NCBI GenBank assembly: GCA_038396605.1 | Contig: CP121690.1 | Coordinates: 2,756,356-2,820,355 of the forward strand | Source of the DNA: Eubacteriales bacterium mix99 | Lineage (GTDB): Bacteria; Bacillota; Clostridia; Caldicoprobacterales; DTU083 | DNA length: 64,000 nt | Reading direction: 5' to 3' | Part shown: one piece after another, positions 41,416 to 48,917 of the stretch | Layout of the letters: every line of letters begins with the position of its first letter | Position numbering within the stretch: the stretch's first letter is position 1 | Program-made: the position numbers and the translations under genes | Notes under the pieces: model-generated | The model's database searches: none | Seen by the model: only the letters and a program-made list of their open reading frames with translations | What the model was told of the DNA's origin: nothing

Positions 41416-43023
41416 TTGGCAGTACGGAAACTGAAGAAATACAAGGTCACACGGTTCATGGAGAAGACCTCCCACTACGACGAGAACCTCGCCGACTACG
41501 CCTGCCTGTTCATCGAGCAGCTCTGCCATACCAAAGGCACCTGGGCCGGGAAGCCCTTCGAGCTCATCGACTGGCAGGAGCAGATCGTCCGCGACCTGTT
41601 CGGCGTGATCAAGGAGAACGGCTACCGGCAGTTCAACACCGCCTACGTGGAGATACCCAAGAAACAGGGCAAGTCGGAGCTTGCCGCGGCGATCGCGCTG
41701 CTCCTGACCTGCGGGGACAATGAAGAGCGCGCCGAGGTGTATGGCTGCGCCGCCGACCGGAACCAGGCCAAGATCGTGTTCGACGTCGCGGTCGACATGG
41801 TCCGCTTCTGCCCCGCTCTTTCAAAGCGCGTGAAGATCCTCGAATCGCAGAAGCGGCTCGAATACCTGCCGACGCACAGCTTCTACCAGGTGCTGTCCGC
41901 GGATGTCGCGAACAAGCACGGGTTCAACACGCACGGCATCATCTTCGACGAGCTTCACACGCAGCCGAACCGCAAGCTCTTCGACGTCATGACCAAAGGA
42001 TCCGGCGACGCGAGGATGCAGCCCTTGTTCTTCCTCATCACCACCGCCGGGAACGACACGCACTCCATCTGCTACGAGCAGCATGAGAAGGCACTCGACA
42101 TCATGAACGGCAGGAAGCACGATCCGACCTTCTACCCGGTCATCTTCGGAGCGGACGAGTCCGAGGACTGGACGGACCCGAAGGTCTGGAAGAAAGCGAA
42201 CCCGAGCCTCGGCATCACGGTCGGCATCGACAAGGTCAAGGCGGCCTGCGAGAGCGCGAAGCAGAACCCCGGCGAGGAGAACGCCTTCCGGCAGCTCCGC
42301 CTCAACCAGTGGGTGAAGCAGTCCGTCCGCTGGATGCCGATGGACAAATGGGACGCCTGCGACTTCCCGGTGAACGAGGACGACCTCGAGGGCCGCGTCT
42401 GCTACGGCGGGCTCGACCTTTCCAGCACGACCGACATCACCGCCTTCGTCCTCGTGTTCCCGCCGCAGGACGATGGCGGCAGGTATGCGATCCTCCCGTA
42501 CTTCTGGGTGCCCGAGGACACGCTCGACCTCCGGGTCCGCCGCGACCACGTCCCCTACGACCTCTGGGAGAAACAGGGCGTCATCCAGACCACGGAGGGG
42601 AACGTCATCCACTACGGCTATATCGAGAAGTTCATCGAACGCCTCGGCGAGCGGTTCAACATCCGCGAGATCGCCTTCGACCGATGGGGAGCCGTCCAGA
42701 TGGTGCAGAACCTCGAAGGCATGGGCTTCACCGTCGTCCCGTTCGGACAGGGCTTCAAGGACATGAGCCCTCCCACCAAGGAGCTCATGAAGCTCGTCCT
42801 CGAGAAGCGCATCGCGCACGGCGGGCATCCGGTCCTCCGCTGGATGATGGACAACATCTACATTCGCACCGACCCCGCCGGGAACATCAAGGCCGACAAG
42901 GAGAAATCCACGGAGAAGATCGACGGCGCGATCGCCACCATCATGGCCCTCGACCGCGCGATCCGCATGGGAAACGACAATGCCGAGTCCGTCTATGACA
43001 GCCGCGGCATTCTTTTTATCTGA
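41416..43023 (+). CDS. terL: Phage terminase large subunit (HK97-type)
   Basis: 535 residues from TTG 41416 (GAAGGGAG ten bases upstream); the long upstream extension crosses the previous gene and hairpin and is rejected. ATPase: Walker A-like EIPKKQGKSELAA (79-91) and Walker B THGIIFDELHT (172-182). Nuclease: YGGLDLSSTTDITAF with catalytic Asp, IREIAFDRWGA and a C-terminal ADKEKSTEKIDGAIATIMAL. It is the motor that cuts and packages concatemers. Full family length. Confidence 0.93.
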   Translation: MAVRKLKKYKVTRFMEKTSHYDENLADYACLFIEQLCHTKGTWAGKPFELIDWQEQIVRDLFGVIKENGYRQFNTAYVEIPKKQGKSELAAAIALLLTCGDNEERAEVYGCAADRNQAKIVFDVAVDMVRFCPALSKRVKILESQKRLEYLPTHSFYQVLSADVANKHGFNTHGIIFDELHTQPNRKLFDVMTKGSGDARMQPLFFLITTAGNDTHSICYEQHEKALDIMNGRKHDPTFYPVIFGADESEDWTDPKVWKKANPSLGITVGIDKVKAACESAKQNPGEENAFRQLRLNQWVKQSVRWMPMDKWDACDFPVNEDDLEGRVCYGGLDLSSTTDITAFVLVFPPQDDGGRYAILPYFWVPEDTLDLRVRRDHVPYDLWEKQGVIQTTEGNVIHYGYIEKFIERLGERFNIREIAFDRWGAVQMVQNLEGMGFTVVPFGQGFKDMSPPTKELMKLVLEKRIAHGGHPVLRWMMDNIYIRTDPAGNIKADKEKSTEKIDGAIATIMALDRAIRMGNDNAESVYDSRGILFI

Positions 43024-43043
43024 AACACACGGAGGACAAGCCT

Positions 43044-44384
43044 ATGAGCATATTCAAGGGAATATTCAAAAGCCGCGACAAGCCAAAGGACTCCACCGCC
43101 GGAAGCAGCTACCGCTTCTTCTTCGGAGGCACCACCTCCGGCAAGACGGTGACGGAACACTCCGCCATGCAGATGACAGCGGTCTACTCCTGCGTGAGGA
43201 TCTTGTCCGAGGCGATCGCGGGACTCCCGCTGCACCTGTACCGCTACACGGAAAACGGCAGCAAGGAGAAAGCCATCGGCCACCCGCTCTACGAGCTTTT
43301 GCATGACGAGCCGAACCCCGAGATGACGAGCTTCGTCTTGAGGGAAACGCTCATGACGCACCTGCTCCTGTGGGGCAATGCCTACGCGCAGATCATCCGA
43401 AACGGCAAGGGCGAGGTCGTCGCGCTCTACCCGCTCATGCCAAACCGCATGACCGTCGACCGGGACGAGAACGGGCAGCTCTACTACGAATACCAGACCT
43501 CGCAGGACGAGGCTCACACGATGAACGGGAGCCTCGTCAGGCTCTCGCCCTGCGACGTGCTCCACATCCCCGGTCTCGGCTTCGACGGGCTCGTCGGATA
43601 CTCGCCCATCGCGATGGCCAAAAACTCGATCGGCATGTCGATCGCCTGCGAGGAGTACGGCGCGAAGTTCTTCGCAAACGGCGCGACGCCCGGCGGAATC
43701 CTCGAACACCCCGGCGTGGTGAAGGACCCGGAAAGGGTCCGGGAAAGCTGGAACACGGCCTTCGGCGGCTCCGCCAACTCCAACAAGGTGGCGGTCCTCG
43801 AGGAAGGCATGAAATACACACCGATCAGCATCAGCCCGGAGCAGGCACAGTTCCTCGAGACACGGAAATTCCAGATCGACGAGATCGCGAGGATCTTCCG
43901 CATCCCGCCCCACATGATCGGCGACCTTGAGAAAAGCTCGTTCAGCAACATCGAGCAGCAGTCCCTGGAATTCGTGAAATACACGCTCGACCCGTGGGTC
44001 TCCCGCTGGGAGCAGTCCATGCGGAGAGCGCTCCTCCGCCCCGAGGAGAAGAAGGAATACTTCTTCAAATTCAACGTGGACGGGCTTCTCAGAGGCGACT
44101 ACCAGAGCCGCATGAACGGATACGCGACTGCACGCCAGAACGGCTGGATGAGCGCGAACGACATCCGCGAGCTCGAGAACCTCGACCGCATCCCCGCCGA
44201 GGAAGGCGGGGACCTGTACCTCGTCAACGGCAACATGACCAAGCTCGAGGACGCCGGGATCTTCGCCGCCACGGCACCGCAGGAAACCGAGGAACCCGAC
44301 GGAACACAGGAAGAACAGACAGAAGAACCACAGGAACAATCGGAGTCCGATAACCGGCTCCGGGAAAGGAGGAAACCCCTATGA
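43044..44384 (+). CDS. Phage portal protein (HK97 family)
   Basis: 446 residues. A typical portal opening (AMQMTAVYSCVRILSEAIAG then LPLHLYRY) is followed by LYELLHDEPNPEMTSFVLRE, the middle GYSPIAMAKNSIGMSIACEE, and ARIFRIPPHMIGDLEKSSFS. The acidic C-terminus is rich in Glu/Gln. It forms the dodecameric vertex for packaging. Ends overlapping the protease start by 4 bp. Confidence 0.93.
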   Translation: MSIFKGIFKSRDKPKDSTAGSSYRFFFGGTTSGKTVTEHSAMQMTAVYSCVRILSEAIAGLPLHLYRYTENGSKEKAIGHPLYELLHDEPNPEMTSFVLRETLMTHLLLWGNAYAQIIRNGKGEVVALYPLMPNRMTVDRDENGQLYYEYQTSQDEAHTMNGSLVRLSPCDVLHIPGLGFDGLVGYSPIAMAKNSIGMSIACEEYGAKFFANGATPGGILEHPGVVKDPERVRESWNTAFGGSANSNKVAVLEEGMKYTPISISPEQAQFLETRKFQIDEIARIFRIPPHMIGDLEKSSFSNIEQQSLEFVKYTLDPWVSRWEQSMRRALLRPEEKKEYFFKFNVDGLLRGDYQSRMNGYATARQNGWMSANDIRELENLDRIPAEEGGDLYLVNGNMTKLEDAGIFAATAPQETEEPDGTQEEQTEEPQEQSESDNRLRERRKPL

Positions 44385-45115
44385 CAAGAAAATTCTGGCG
44401 ATGGGCGCGAAACGAGACCCCGGACGGCTTCGGATCCGACCGCACGCTCTACCTCGACGGGGAGATCTCCGATGAGACCTGGTACGGCGACGAGATCACC
44501 CCACGGGCCTTCAAGGACGAGCTCAACTCCGGCAAGGGCGGCATCACCCTCTGGATCAACTCGCCCGGCGGGGACGTCTTCGCAGCCGCGCAGATCTACA
44601 ACATGCTCATGGACTACCCGTACGACGTGACCGTCAAGATCGACGCGCTCGCGGCATCCGCGGCATCCGTCATCGCGATGGCCGGTACAAGGGTCTGCAT
44701 GAGCCCCGTCGCGATGCTCATGGTGCACAACCCCGCGACCATCGCGATCGGCGACAGCGAGGAGATGCAGAAAGCCATCGACATGCTTTCCGAGGTCAAG
44801 GAAAGCATCATGAACGCCTACGAGCTCAAGTCCGGGCTGTCCCGGAACAAGATCTCGAAGCTCATGGACGCCGAGACCTGGATGAACGCCAGGGAAGCGA
44901 AGAAGCTCGGATTCGCGGACGAGATCCTCTTCTCGGACGGCACCGAGCCAGCCGAGGAGGACGGCACGGAGATCGGGATGCTCTTCTCACGGAAGGCCGT
45001 CACCGACTCGCTTCTCTCCAGGCTCATCCCGAAACGCGCACCCGCGCAGAAAGATACGAAACCGGCCGTCAAGGCCGCCGACCTCAGGAAGCGCCTGTCG
45101 CTTCTCAGCCACTGA
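44381..45115 (+). CDS. Head maturation protease (ClpP-like)
   Basis: 244 residues. ClpP fold: INSPGGDVFAAAQIYNML (60-77), ALAASAASVIAMAGT with the likely nucleophile S93, VAMLMVHNPAT with H116, and a C-terminal scaffold-like tail. The enzyme trims capsid or scaffold proteins before expansion. It lies between portal and capsid as in HK97-like phages. Confidence 0.92.
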   Translation: MTRKFWRWARNETPDGFGSDRTLYLDGEISDETWYGDEITPRAFKDELNSGKGGITLWINSPGGDVFAAAQIYNMLMDYPYDVTVKIDALAASAASVIAMAGTRVCMSPVAMLMVHNPATIAIGDSEEMQKAIDMLSEVKESIMNAYELKSGLSRNKISKLMDAETWMNAREAKKLGFADEILFSDGTEPAEEDGTEIGMLFSRKAVTDSLLSRLIPKRAPAQKDTKPAVKAADLRKRLSLLSH

Positions 45116-45136
45116 AACGAAATGGAGGAATACGAA

Positions 45137-46342
45137 ATGACCAAGATCATGGACCTTATGGAAAAAAGAGCCAAGGCGTGGGACGCCGCGAAGAACTTCC
45201 TCGACACCCACTCCACGGACGGCGGCAACGTGTCCGCGGAGGACGCCGCCACCTATGACAGGATGGAGAAGGAGGTCACCGACCTCACGCACGACATCGA
45301 GCGCCTGCAGCGTCAGGAGCAGATCGACAAGATGCTCTCCCAGCCGACCTCTGCGCCGCTCACCGGGAAACCGGGCGCAAAGGACGAGCCGGACGACAAG
45401 CCGGGCATCGCGTCCAAGGCGTACAAGACCGCGTTCTGGGACAGCATCCGCAAGCGCAACTGGTACGACGTCAAGAACGTCCTCGAGGCCGGGACCGACG
45501 CGAACGGCGGATACCTCGTCCCGGACGAGTACGAGAGGCAGCTTGTGCAGGCGCTGACCGACGAGAACTTCTTCCGCTCCCTCGCCCATGTCATCCAGAC
45601 CGACAGTGGGACGCACACCATCCCAATCGTCGCATCCCACGGGACGGCGAGCTGGATGGAGGAGAACGGCCTGTACCCGGAATCCGACGAGACCTTCGAC
45701 CAGATCACGCTCTCCGCGTACAAGCTCGGCACCGCCATCAAGGTGTCCGAGGAGCTGATGAACGACTCCGTCTTCGACCTCGAGAGCTACATCTCCACCG
45801 AGTTCGCACGGCGCATCGGTGCCGCCGAGGAGGAGGCGTTCCTCGTCGGCGACGGCCAGAAGAAGCCTGAGGGCGTCTTCACCAAGGTCAAGGCGACCGA
45901 TGGCGCGACCACGGAGATCGCGAACACGAACCTCACCTTCGACCAGATCATGGACGTGTTCCACTCCCTGAGAAGCGTGTACCGCAACCGCGCGGTCTGG
46001 ATCCTGAACGACTCCACCGTCAAGGCGCTGCGCAAGATCAAGGACGGCAACGGGAACTACATCTGGCAGCCGAGCGTGGTCGCAGGCCAGCCGGACACCA
46101 TCCTCAACCGCCCGTACAGGACGAGCATCTACGCGCCGGAACTGGCGGCCGGGAACGTGCCGATCCTGTTCGGCGACTTCTCCTACTACTGGATCGCCGA
46201 CCGCCAGGGACGCTCCTTCAAGCGCCTGTCCGAACTGTACGCGGCGAACGGGCAGATCGGCTTCCTCGCCTCCGAAAGGGTCGACGGCAAGCTCATCCTG
46301 CCTGAAGCCGTGCGCGGCCTTTCCGTCAAGGCATCCGCCTGA
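45137..46342 (+). CDS. Major capsid protein, HK97 family
   Basis: 401 residues from ATG 45137 (TGGAGG upstream; ATG 45122 overlaps it). An N-terminal coiled-coil delta region (DRMEKEVTDLTHDIERLQRQ, about 35-65) comes before the mature fold: GGYLVPDEYERQLVQALTDE, AYKLGTAIKVSEELMNDSVF, FARRIGAAEEEAFLVGDGQK and AVWILNDSTVKALRKIKDGN. The delta domain probably acts as scaffold and is cleaved by the preceding protease. Confidence 0.94.
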   Translation: MTKIMDLMEKRAKAWDAAKNFLDTHSTDGGNVSAEDAATYDRMEKEVTDLTHDIERLQRQEQIDKMLSQPTSAPLTGKPGAKDEPDDKPGIASKAYKTAFWDSIRKRNWYDVKNVLEAGTDANGGYLVPDEYERQLVQALTDENFFRSLAHVIQTDSGTHTIPIVASHGTASWMEENGLYPESDETFDQITLSAYKLGTAIKVSEELMNDSVFDLESYISTEFARRIGAAEEEAFLVGDGQKKPEGVFTKVKATDGATTEIANTNLTFDQIMDVFHSLRSVYRNRAVWILNDSTVKALRKIKDGNGNYIWQPSVVAGQPDTILNRPYRTSIYAPELAAGNVPILFGDFSYYWIADRQGRSFKRLSELYAANGQIGFLASERVDGKLILPEAVRGLSVKASA

Positions 46343-46360
46343 TCCGCGCATTGAACACAC

Positions 46361-46404
46361 GGGCATCCCCGGTTCTCCCGGAGATGCCCTTCCCCTTTAT
46401 GGAG
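46361..46404 (+). promoter_or_regulatory. Hairpin between capsid and connector genes
   Basis: GGGCATC (46361-46367) pairs with GATGCCC (46383-46389), with inner CCGG/CCGG pairs, followed by TTCCCCTTTATGGAGG. It could be a leaky terminator lowering expression after the highly expressed capsid gene. Confidence 0.55.
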
Positions 46405-46411
46405 GTGCCTT

Positions 46412-46699
46412 ATGGAAGTGACGCTTGACGAAGCGAAAACCTATCTCAGGGTCAGTTCCTCCGACGAGGACGAGCTGATCAAGAGCCTCATCGCGACCGC
46501 GACGGAGATGGTGCAGGACATCGCCCGTTTCTCCGACGAGGAACAGGAGGCGAGCGAGGAAAGGATCCTCATCCGCATGCGCATCGCCATCCTCTACACC
46601 GTGGCGTACCTCTACGAGCACCGGGAGGAGGCGGACCACAGCCAGCTGAACCTCACGCTCCGCGCGCTGCTCTTCGGCGTCAGGAAGGAGGGCTTCTGA
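46412..46699 (+). CDS. Head-tail connector (gp6-like)
   Basis: 95 residues, MEVTLDEAKTYLRVSSSDED, ELIKSLIATATEMVQDIARF and RIAILYTVAYLYEHREEADH. The EAKxYLRV...DD start is the hallmark of gp6/DUF3199-like connectors. It completes the portal ring below the capsid. Start/stop overlap with the next gene at 46699. Confidence 0.88.
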   Translation: MEVTLDEAKTYLRVSSSDEDELIKSLIATATEMVQDIARFSDEEQEASEERILIRMRIAILYTVAYLYEHREEADHSQLNLTLRALLFGVRKEGF

Positions 46700-47031
46700 T
46701 GAACATCGCCGCGCTCCGCGTCCCCGTGACCTTCCAGAAGAACGCGGTCACGGTCGACAAGTACGGGAACCACATCTCGGCATGGACGGACTACTTCACG
46801 TGCCATGCCACCATCGGCACGCAGACCGGCACCGAGTCGAGCGGCGAGATCATCAGCCCCGAGGAGTCCCTCGACTTCACCTGCCGCTGGTGCTCCGAGC
46901 TCGCCGTGGTCGAATCCACGAAATACCGGATCCTCGCGGAAGGCAAGACCTACAACATCACCTACGTGAACCCGATGGGATACAAACGCAACTCGATCAA
47001 ATTCAACTGCAGGCTGGAGAAAGGCACATGA
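46699..47031 (+). CDS. Phage head closure protein
   Basis: 110 residues, LRVPVTFQKNAVTVDKYGNH, ISAWTDYFTCHATIGTQTGT and KYRILAEGKTYNITYVNPMG. Matches the SPP1 gp16/HK97 gp7-like head closure family (QK...D.GN...W.D). It overlaps both neighbours by 1-4 bp. Confidence 0.87.
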   Translation: MNIAALRVPVTFQKNAVTVDKYGNHISAWTDYFTCHATIGTQTGTESSGEIISPEESLDFTCRWCSELAVVESTKYRILAEGKTYNITYVNPMGYKRNSIKFNCRLEKGT

Positions 47032-47408
47032 GCAGGAACACGTCGATCGACGACATGGACTCCGCCATCATGACGGAGCTTGAGAAATACGCGGACCTCG
47101 CGGCGGACGACCTGAAGGACGCCGTGAAGGAAACGGCGAAATCCGTCCGCAAGGACATCCAAGACAACGCCCCGGTGGACACGGGGAAATACAAGAAATC
47201 CTGGTCCGTGAAGAACGTCCACGAGGACTCCGAATCCATCGACCTCGTCGTGCACTCGAGGAACCGCTACCAGATCGCCCACCTGCTCGAACACGGGCAC
47301 GCCAAGCGCGGCGGCGGAAGGGTCGCCGCACGGCCCCACATCGCAAGCGCCGAGCAGCGCGGCAGCGAGAAGCTCGTCGAGGCCATCGAAAGCAAGCTGA
47401 AAGGATGA
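47028..47408 (+). CDS. HK97 gp10-family neck/tail protein
   Basis: 126 residues from ATG 47028: LKDAVKETAKSVRKDIQDNA then PVDTGKYKKSWSVKN (the gp10 PVDTG..K.SW motif), and YQIAHLLEHGHAKRGGGRVA followed by ARPHIASA. A tail-completion component at the head-tail joint. Confidence 0.9.
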   Translation: MSRNTSIDDMDSAIMTELEKYADLAADDLKDAVKETAKSVRKDIQDNAPVDTGKYKKSWSVKNVHEDSESIDLVVHSRNRYQIAHLLEHGHAKRGGGRVAARPHIASAEQRGSEKLVEAIESKLKG

Positions 47409-47414
47409 CATCCC

Positions 47415-47741
47415 ATGACATTCGAGGAAACGAAATCGATGATCGAGGAGACCGGGCTCCCCGTCGCCTACGACCACTTCGCGGAAGGCGAGTCCCCGGA
47501 CCCGCCCTTCATCTGCTTCCTTTTCCCAGGAAGCGACAACCTGTTTGCGGACAACACGGTCTTCCAGAAGATCGACGAACTCAATGTCGAGCTCTACACG
47601 GACAGGAAGGACCCCGATATGGAAACCCGGATCGAGGACATCCTCAACTCGCATGAGCTCCCCTTCGAAAAATCGGAGGTGTGGATCGTGGAGGAACGGA
47701 TGTACGAGGTCCTGTACCAGACACAGATCATAGGAGGTTAA
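47415..47741 (+). CDS. Tail completion protein (gp11/DUF3168-like)
   Basis: 108 residues, LPVAYDHFAEGESPDPPFIC then FLFPGSDNLFADNTVFQKID and ELNVELYTDRKDPDMETRIE. The pattern (VAY.HF....PPF..Y...) is that of phage tail terminator-like proteins at this gene position. Exact assignment rests on synteny. Confidence 0.78.
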   Translation: MTFEETKSMIEETGLPVAYDHFAEGESPDPPFICFLFPGSDNLFADNTVFQKIDELNVELYTDRKDPDMETRIEDILNSHELPFEKSEVWIVEERMYEVLYQTQIIGG

Positions 47742-47746
47742 CAGAT

Positions 47747-48352
47747 ATGGCTAACAAGAAAAACAAGGTCAAGTTCGGCCTCAAGAACTGCCACTACGCG
47801 ATCGCGACGCTCGCCGAGGACGGCACGGTCACGTTCGGCACACCCGTCGCCATGCCCGGCGCGGTATCGCTCTCCCTTGACGCGGAGGGCGACAATGACC
47901 CGTTCTACGCGGATGACTCCGTGTATTACATGGTCTCGAACAACAACGGATACTCCGGCGACTTCGAGCTTGCCCTCATCCCGGAGAGCTTCCTCACGGA
48001 CGTGATGCACGAGACGGAGGACGCAAACGGTGTCATCGCCGAGAACAAGGACGTGGAGCCGGAGCATTTCGCGCTCCTTTTCGAGTTCTCCGGCGACCAG
48101 CGGAAGATCCGCCACTGCATGTACTACTGCTCGGCGATCCGCCCGTCTGTGTCCAGCTCCACGAAGGAGGACTCCACGGAGGTGCAGACGGAGACCCTCT
48201 CCCTCACCGTGTCCCCGCTTCCGTCCGGGCTCGTGAAGGTCAAGACCGGCACGAACACCACCGACGCCGTGTACAACGCATGGTACGACAAGGTCTACGA
48301 GCCTTCGGCAAGTGCAACGGCACCCTCGTCCACGAGTGGCGCAAGCGAGTGA
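47747..48352 (+). CDS. Major tail tube protein
   Basis: 201 residues from ATG 47747 (AGGAGG upstream): NKVKFGLKNCHYAIATLAED, AVSLSLDAEGDNDPFYADDS, YYMVSNNNGYSGDFELALIP and RHCMYYCSAIRPSVSSSTKE. The G(L/I)KN.HYA start and DAEGD..PFYAD.. motif are typical of TP901-1/phi13-like tail tube proteins. Ser/Thr-rich end. Confidence 0.88.
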   Translation: MANKKNKVKFGLKNCHYAIATLAEDGTVTFGTPVAMPGAVSLSLDAEGDNDPFYADDSVYYMVSNNNGYSGDFELALIPESFLTDVMHETEDANGVIAENKDVEPEHFALLFEFSGDQRKIRHCMYYCSAIRPSVSSSTKEDSTEVQTETLSLTVSPLPSGLVKVKTGTNTTDAVYNAWYDKVYEPSASATAPSSTSGASE

Positions 48353-48363
48353 GGTGAACGGTT

Positions 48364-48741
48364 ATGGCAGTGACAAAGACCATCGGCCTTGACGGCAGAC
48401 AGGTGACGTTCCGCGCGTCCGCCGCGATCCCGAGGCTCTACAGGAACAAGTTCCACCGGGACATCTACCGTGACCTGAACGAACTGCAGCAAGGCATCGA
48501 CGAAAACGACGCCGAGAACTCCGGCCTCGACACGTTCAGTCTCGAACTGTTCGAGAACATCGCGTGGCTCATGGCTAAGCACGCGGACAAGACCGTGCCG
48601 GACACCCCGGAGGAATGGCTGGACGAATTTAATACATTCTCGATCTACGAGATTCTCCCGCAGATCATCGAGCTGTGGGGACTCAATACCGAGCAGCAGG
48701 TGGCCGTTAAAAAAAACAGCATGCGACAGAGCGGGAAATGA
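48364..48741 (+). CDS. Tail assembly chaperone gpG
   Basis: 125 residues, MAVTKTIGLDGRQVTFRASA, AIPRLYRNKFHRDIYRDLNE, FSLELFENIAWLMAKHADKT and EEWLDEFNTFSIYEILPQII. Located between tube and tape measure, the lambda gpG position. Near its end an A-AAA-AAC slip site (48711-48717) can send ribosomes into the -1 frame to make the gpG-T fusion (48738-48902 frame). Confidence 0.87.
   Translation: MAVTKTIGLDGRQVTFRASAAIPRLYRNKFHRDIYRDLNELQQGIDENDAENSGLDTFSLELFENIAWLMAKHADKTVPDTPEEWLDEFNTFSIYEILPQIIELWGLNTEQQVAVKKNSMRQSGK
48711..48717 (+). other. Programmed -1 frameshift heptamer A_AAA_AAC
   Basis: In the gpG frame the codons read GTT AAA AAA AAC, so A_AAA_AAC is correctly phased for a -1 slip. The -1 frame is open without a stop from here through the T frame, ending at 48902. 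This mirrors the lambda G/GT arrangement. Confidence 0.75.
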
Positions 48742-48902
48742 CGACCCCGCTCTTCCTGCTCCGCTGCGTGCAGATCGGGCTTTCCATCTCGGAACTCGAC
48801 CTTCTGACGATCGGAACCGTCAACGACATGTATGCCGAGATGAGCAACGACGACCATGACTATGCCGAGATCGCAACGCAGGAGCAGATGGACAGATTCT
48901 AA
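48738..48902 (+). CDS. gpT domain, expressed as gpG-T fusion by -1 frameshift
   Basis: The -1 frame contributes MTTPLFLLRCVQIGLSISEL, DLLTIGTVNDMYAEMSNDDH, DYAEIATQEQMDRF. The end ATQEQMDRF is typical of T domains that bind the tape measure. An ATG at 48738 overlaps the gpG stop, but no ribosome site is visible, so the fusion (48364 to 48902 via the slip at 48711) is the likely product. Confidence 0.75.
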   Translation: MTTPLFLLRCVQIGLSISELDLLTIGTVNDMYAEMSNDDHDYAEIATQEQMDRF

Positions 48903-48917
48903 GGAAGGAGGCAGCGT

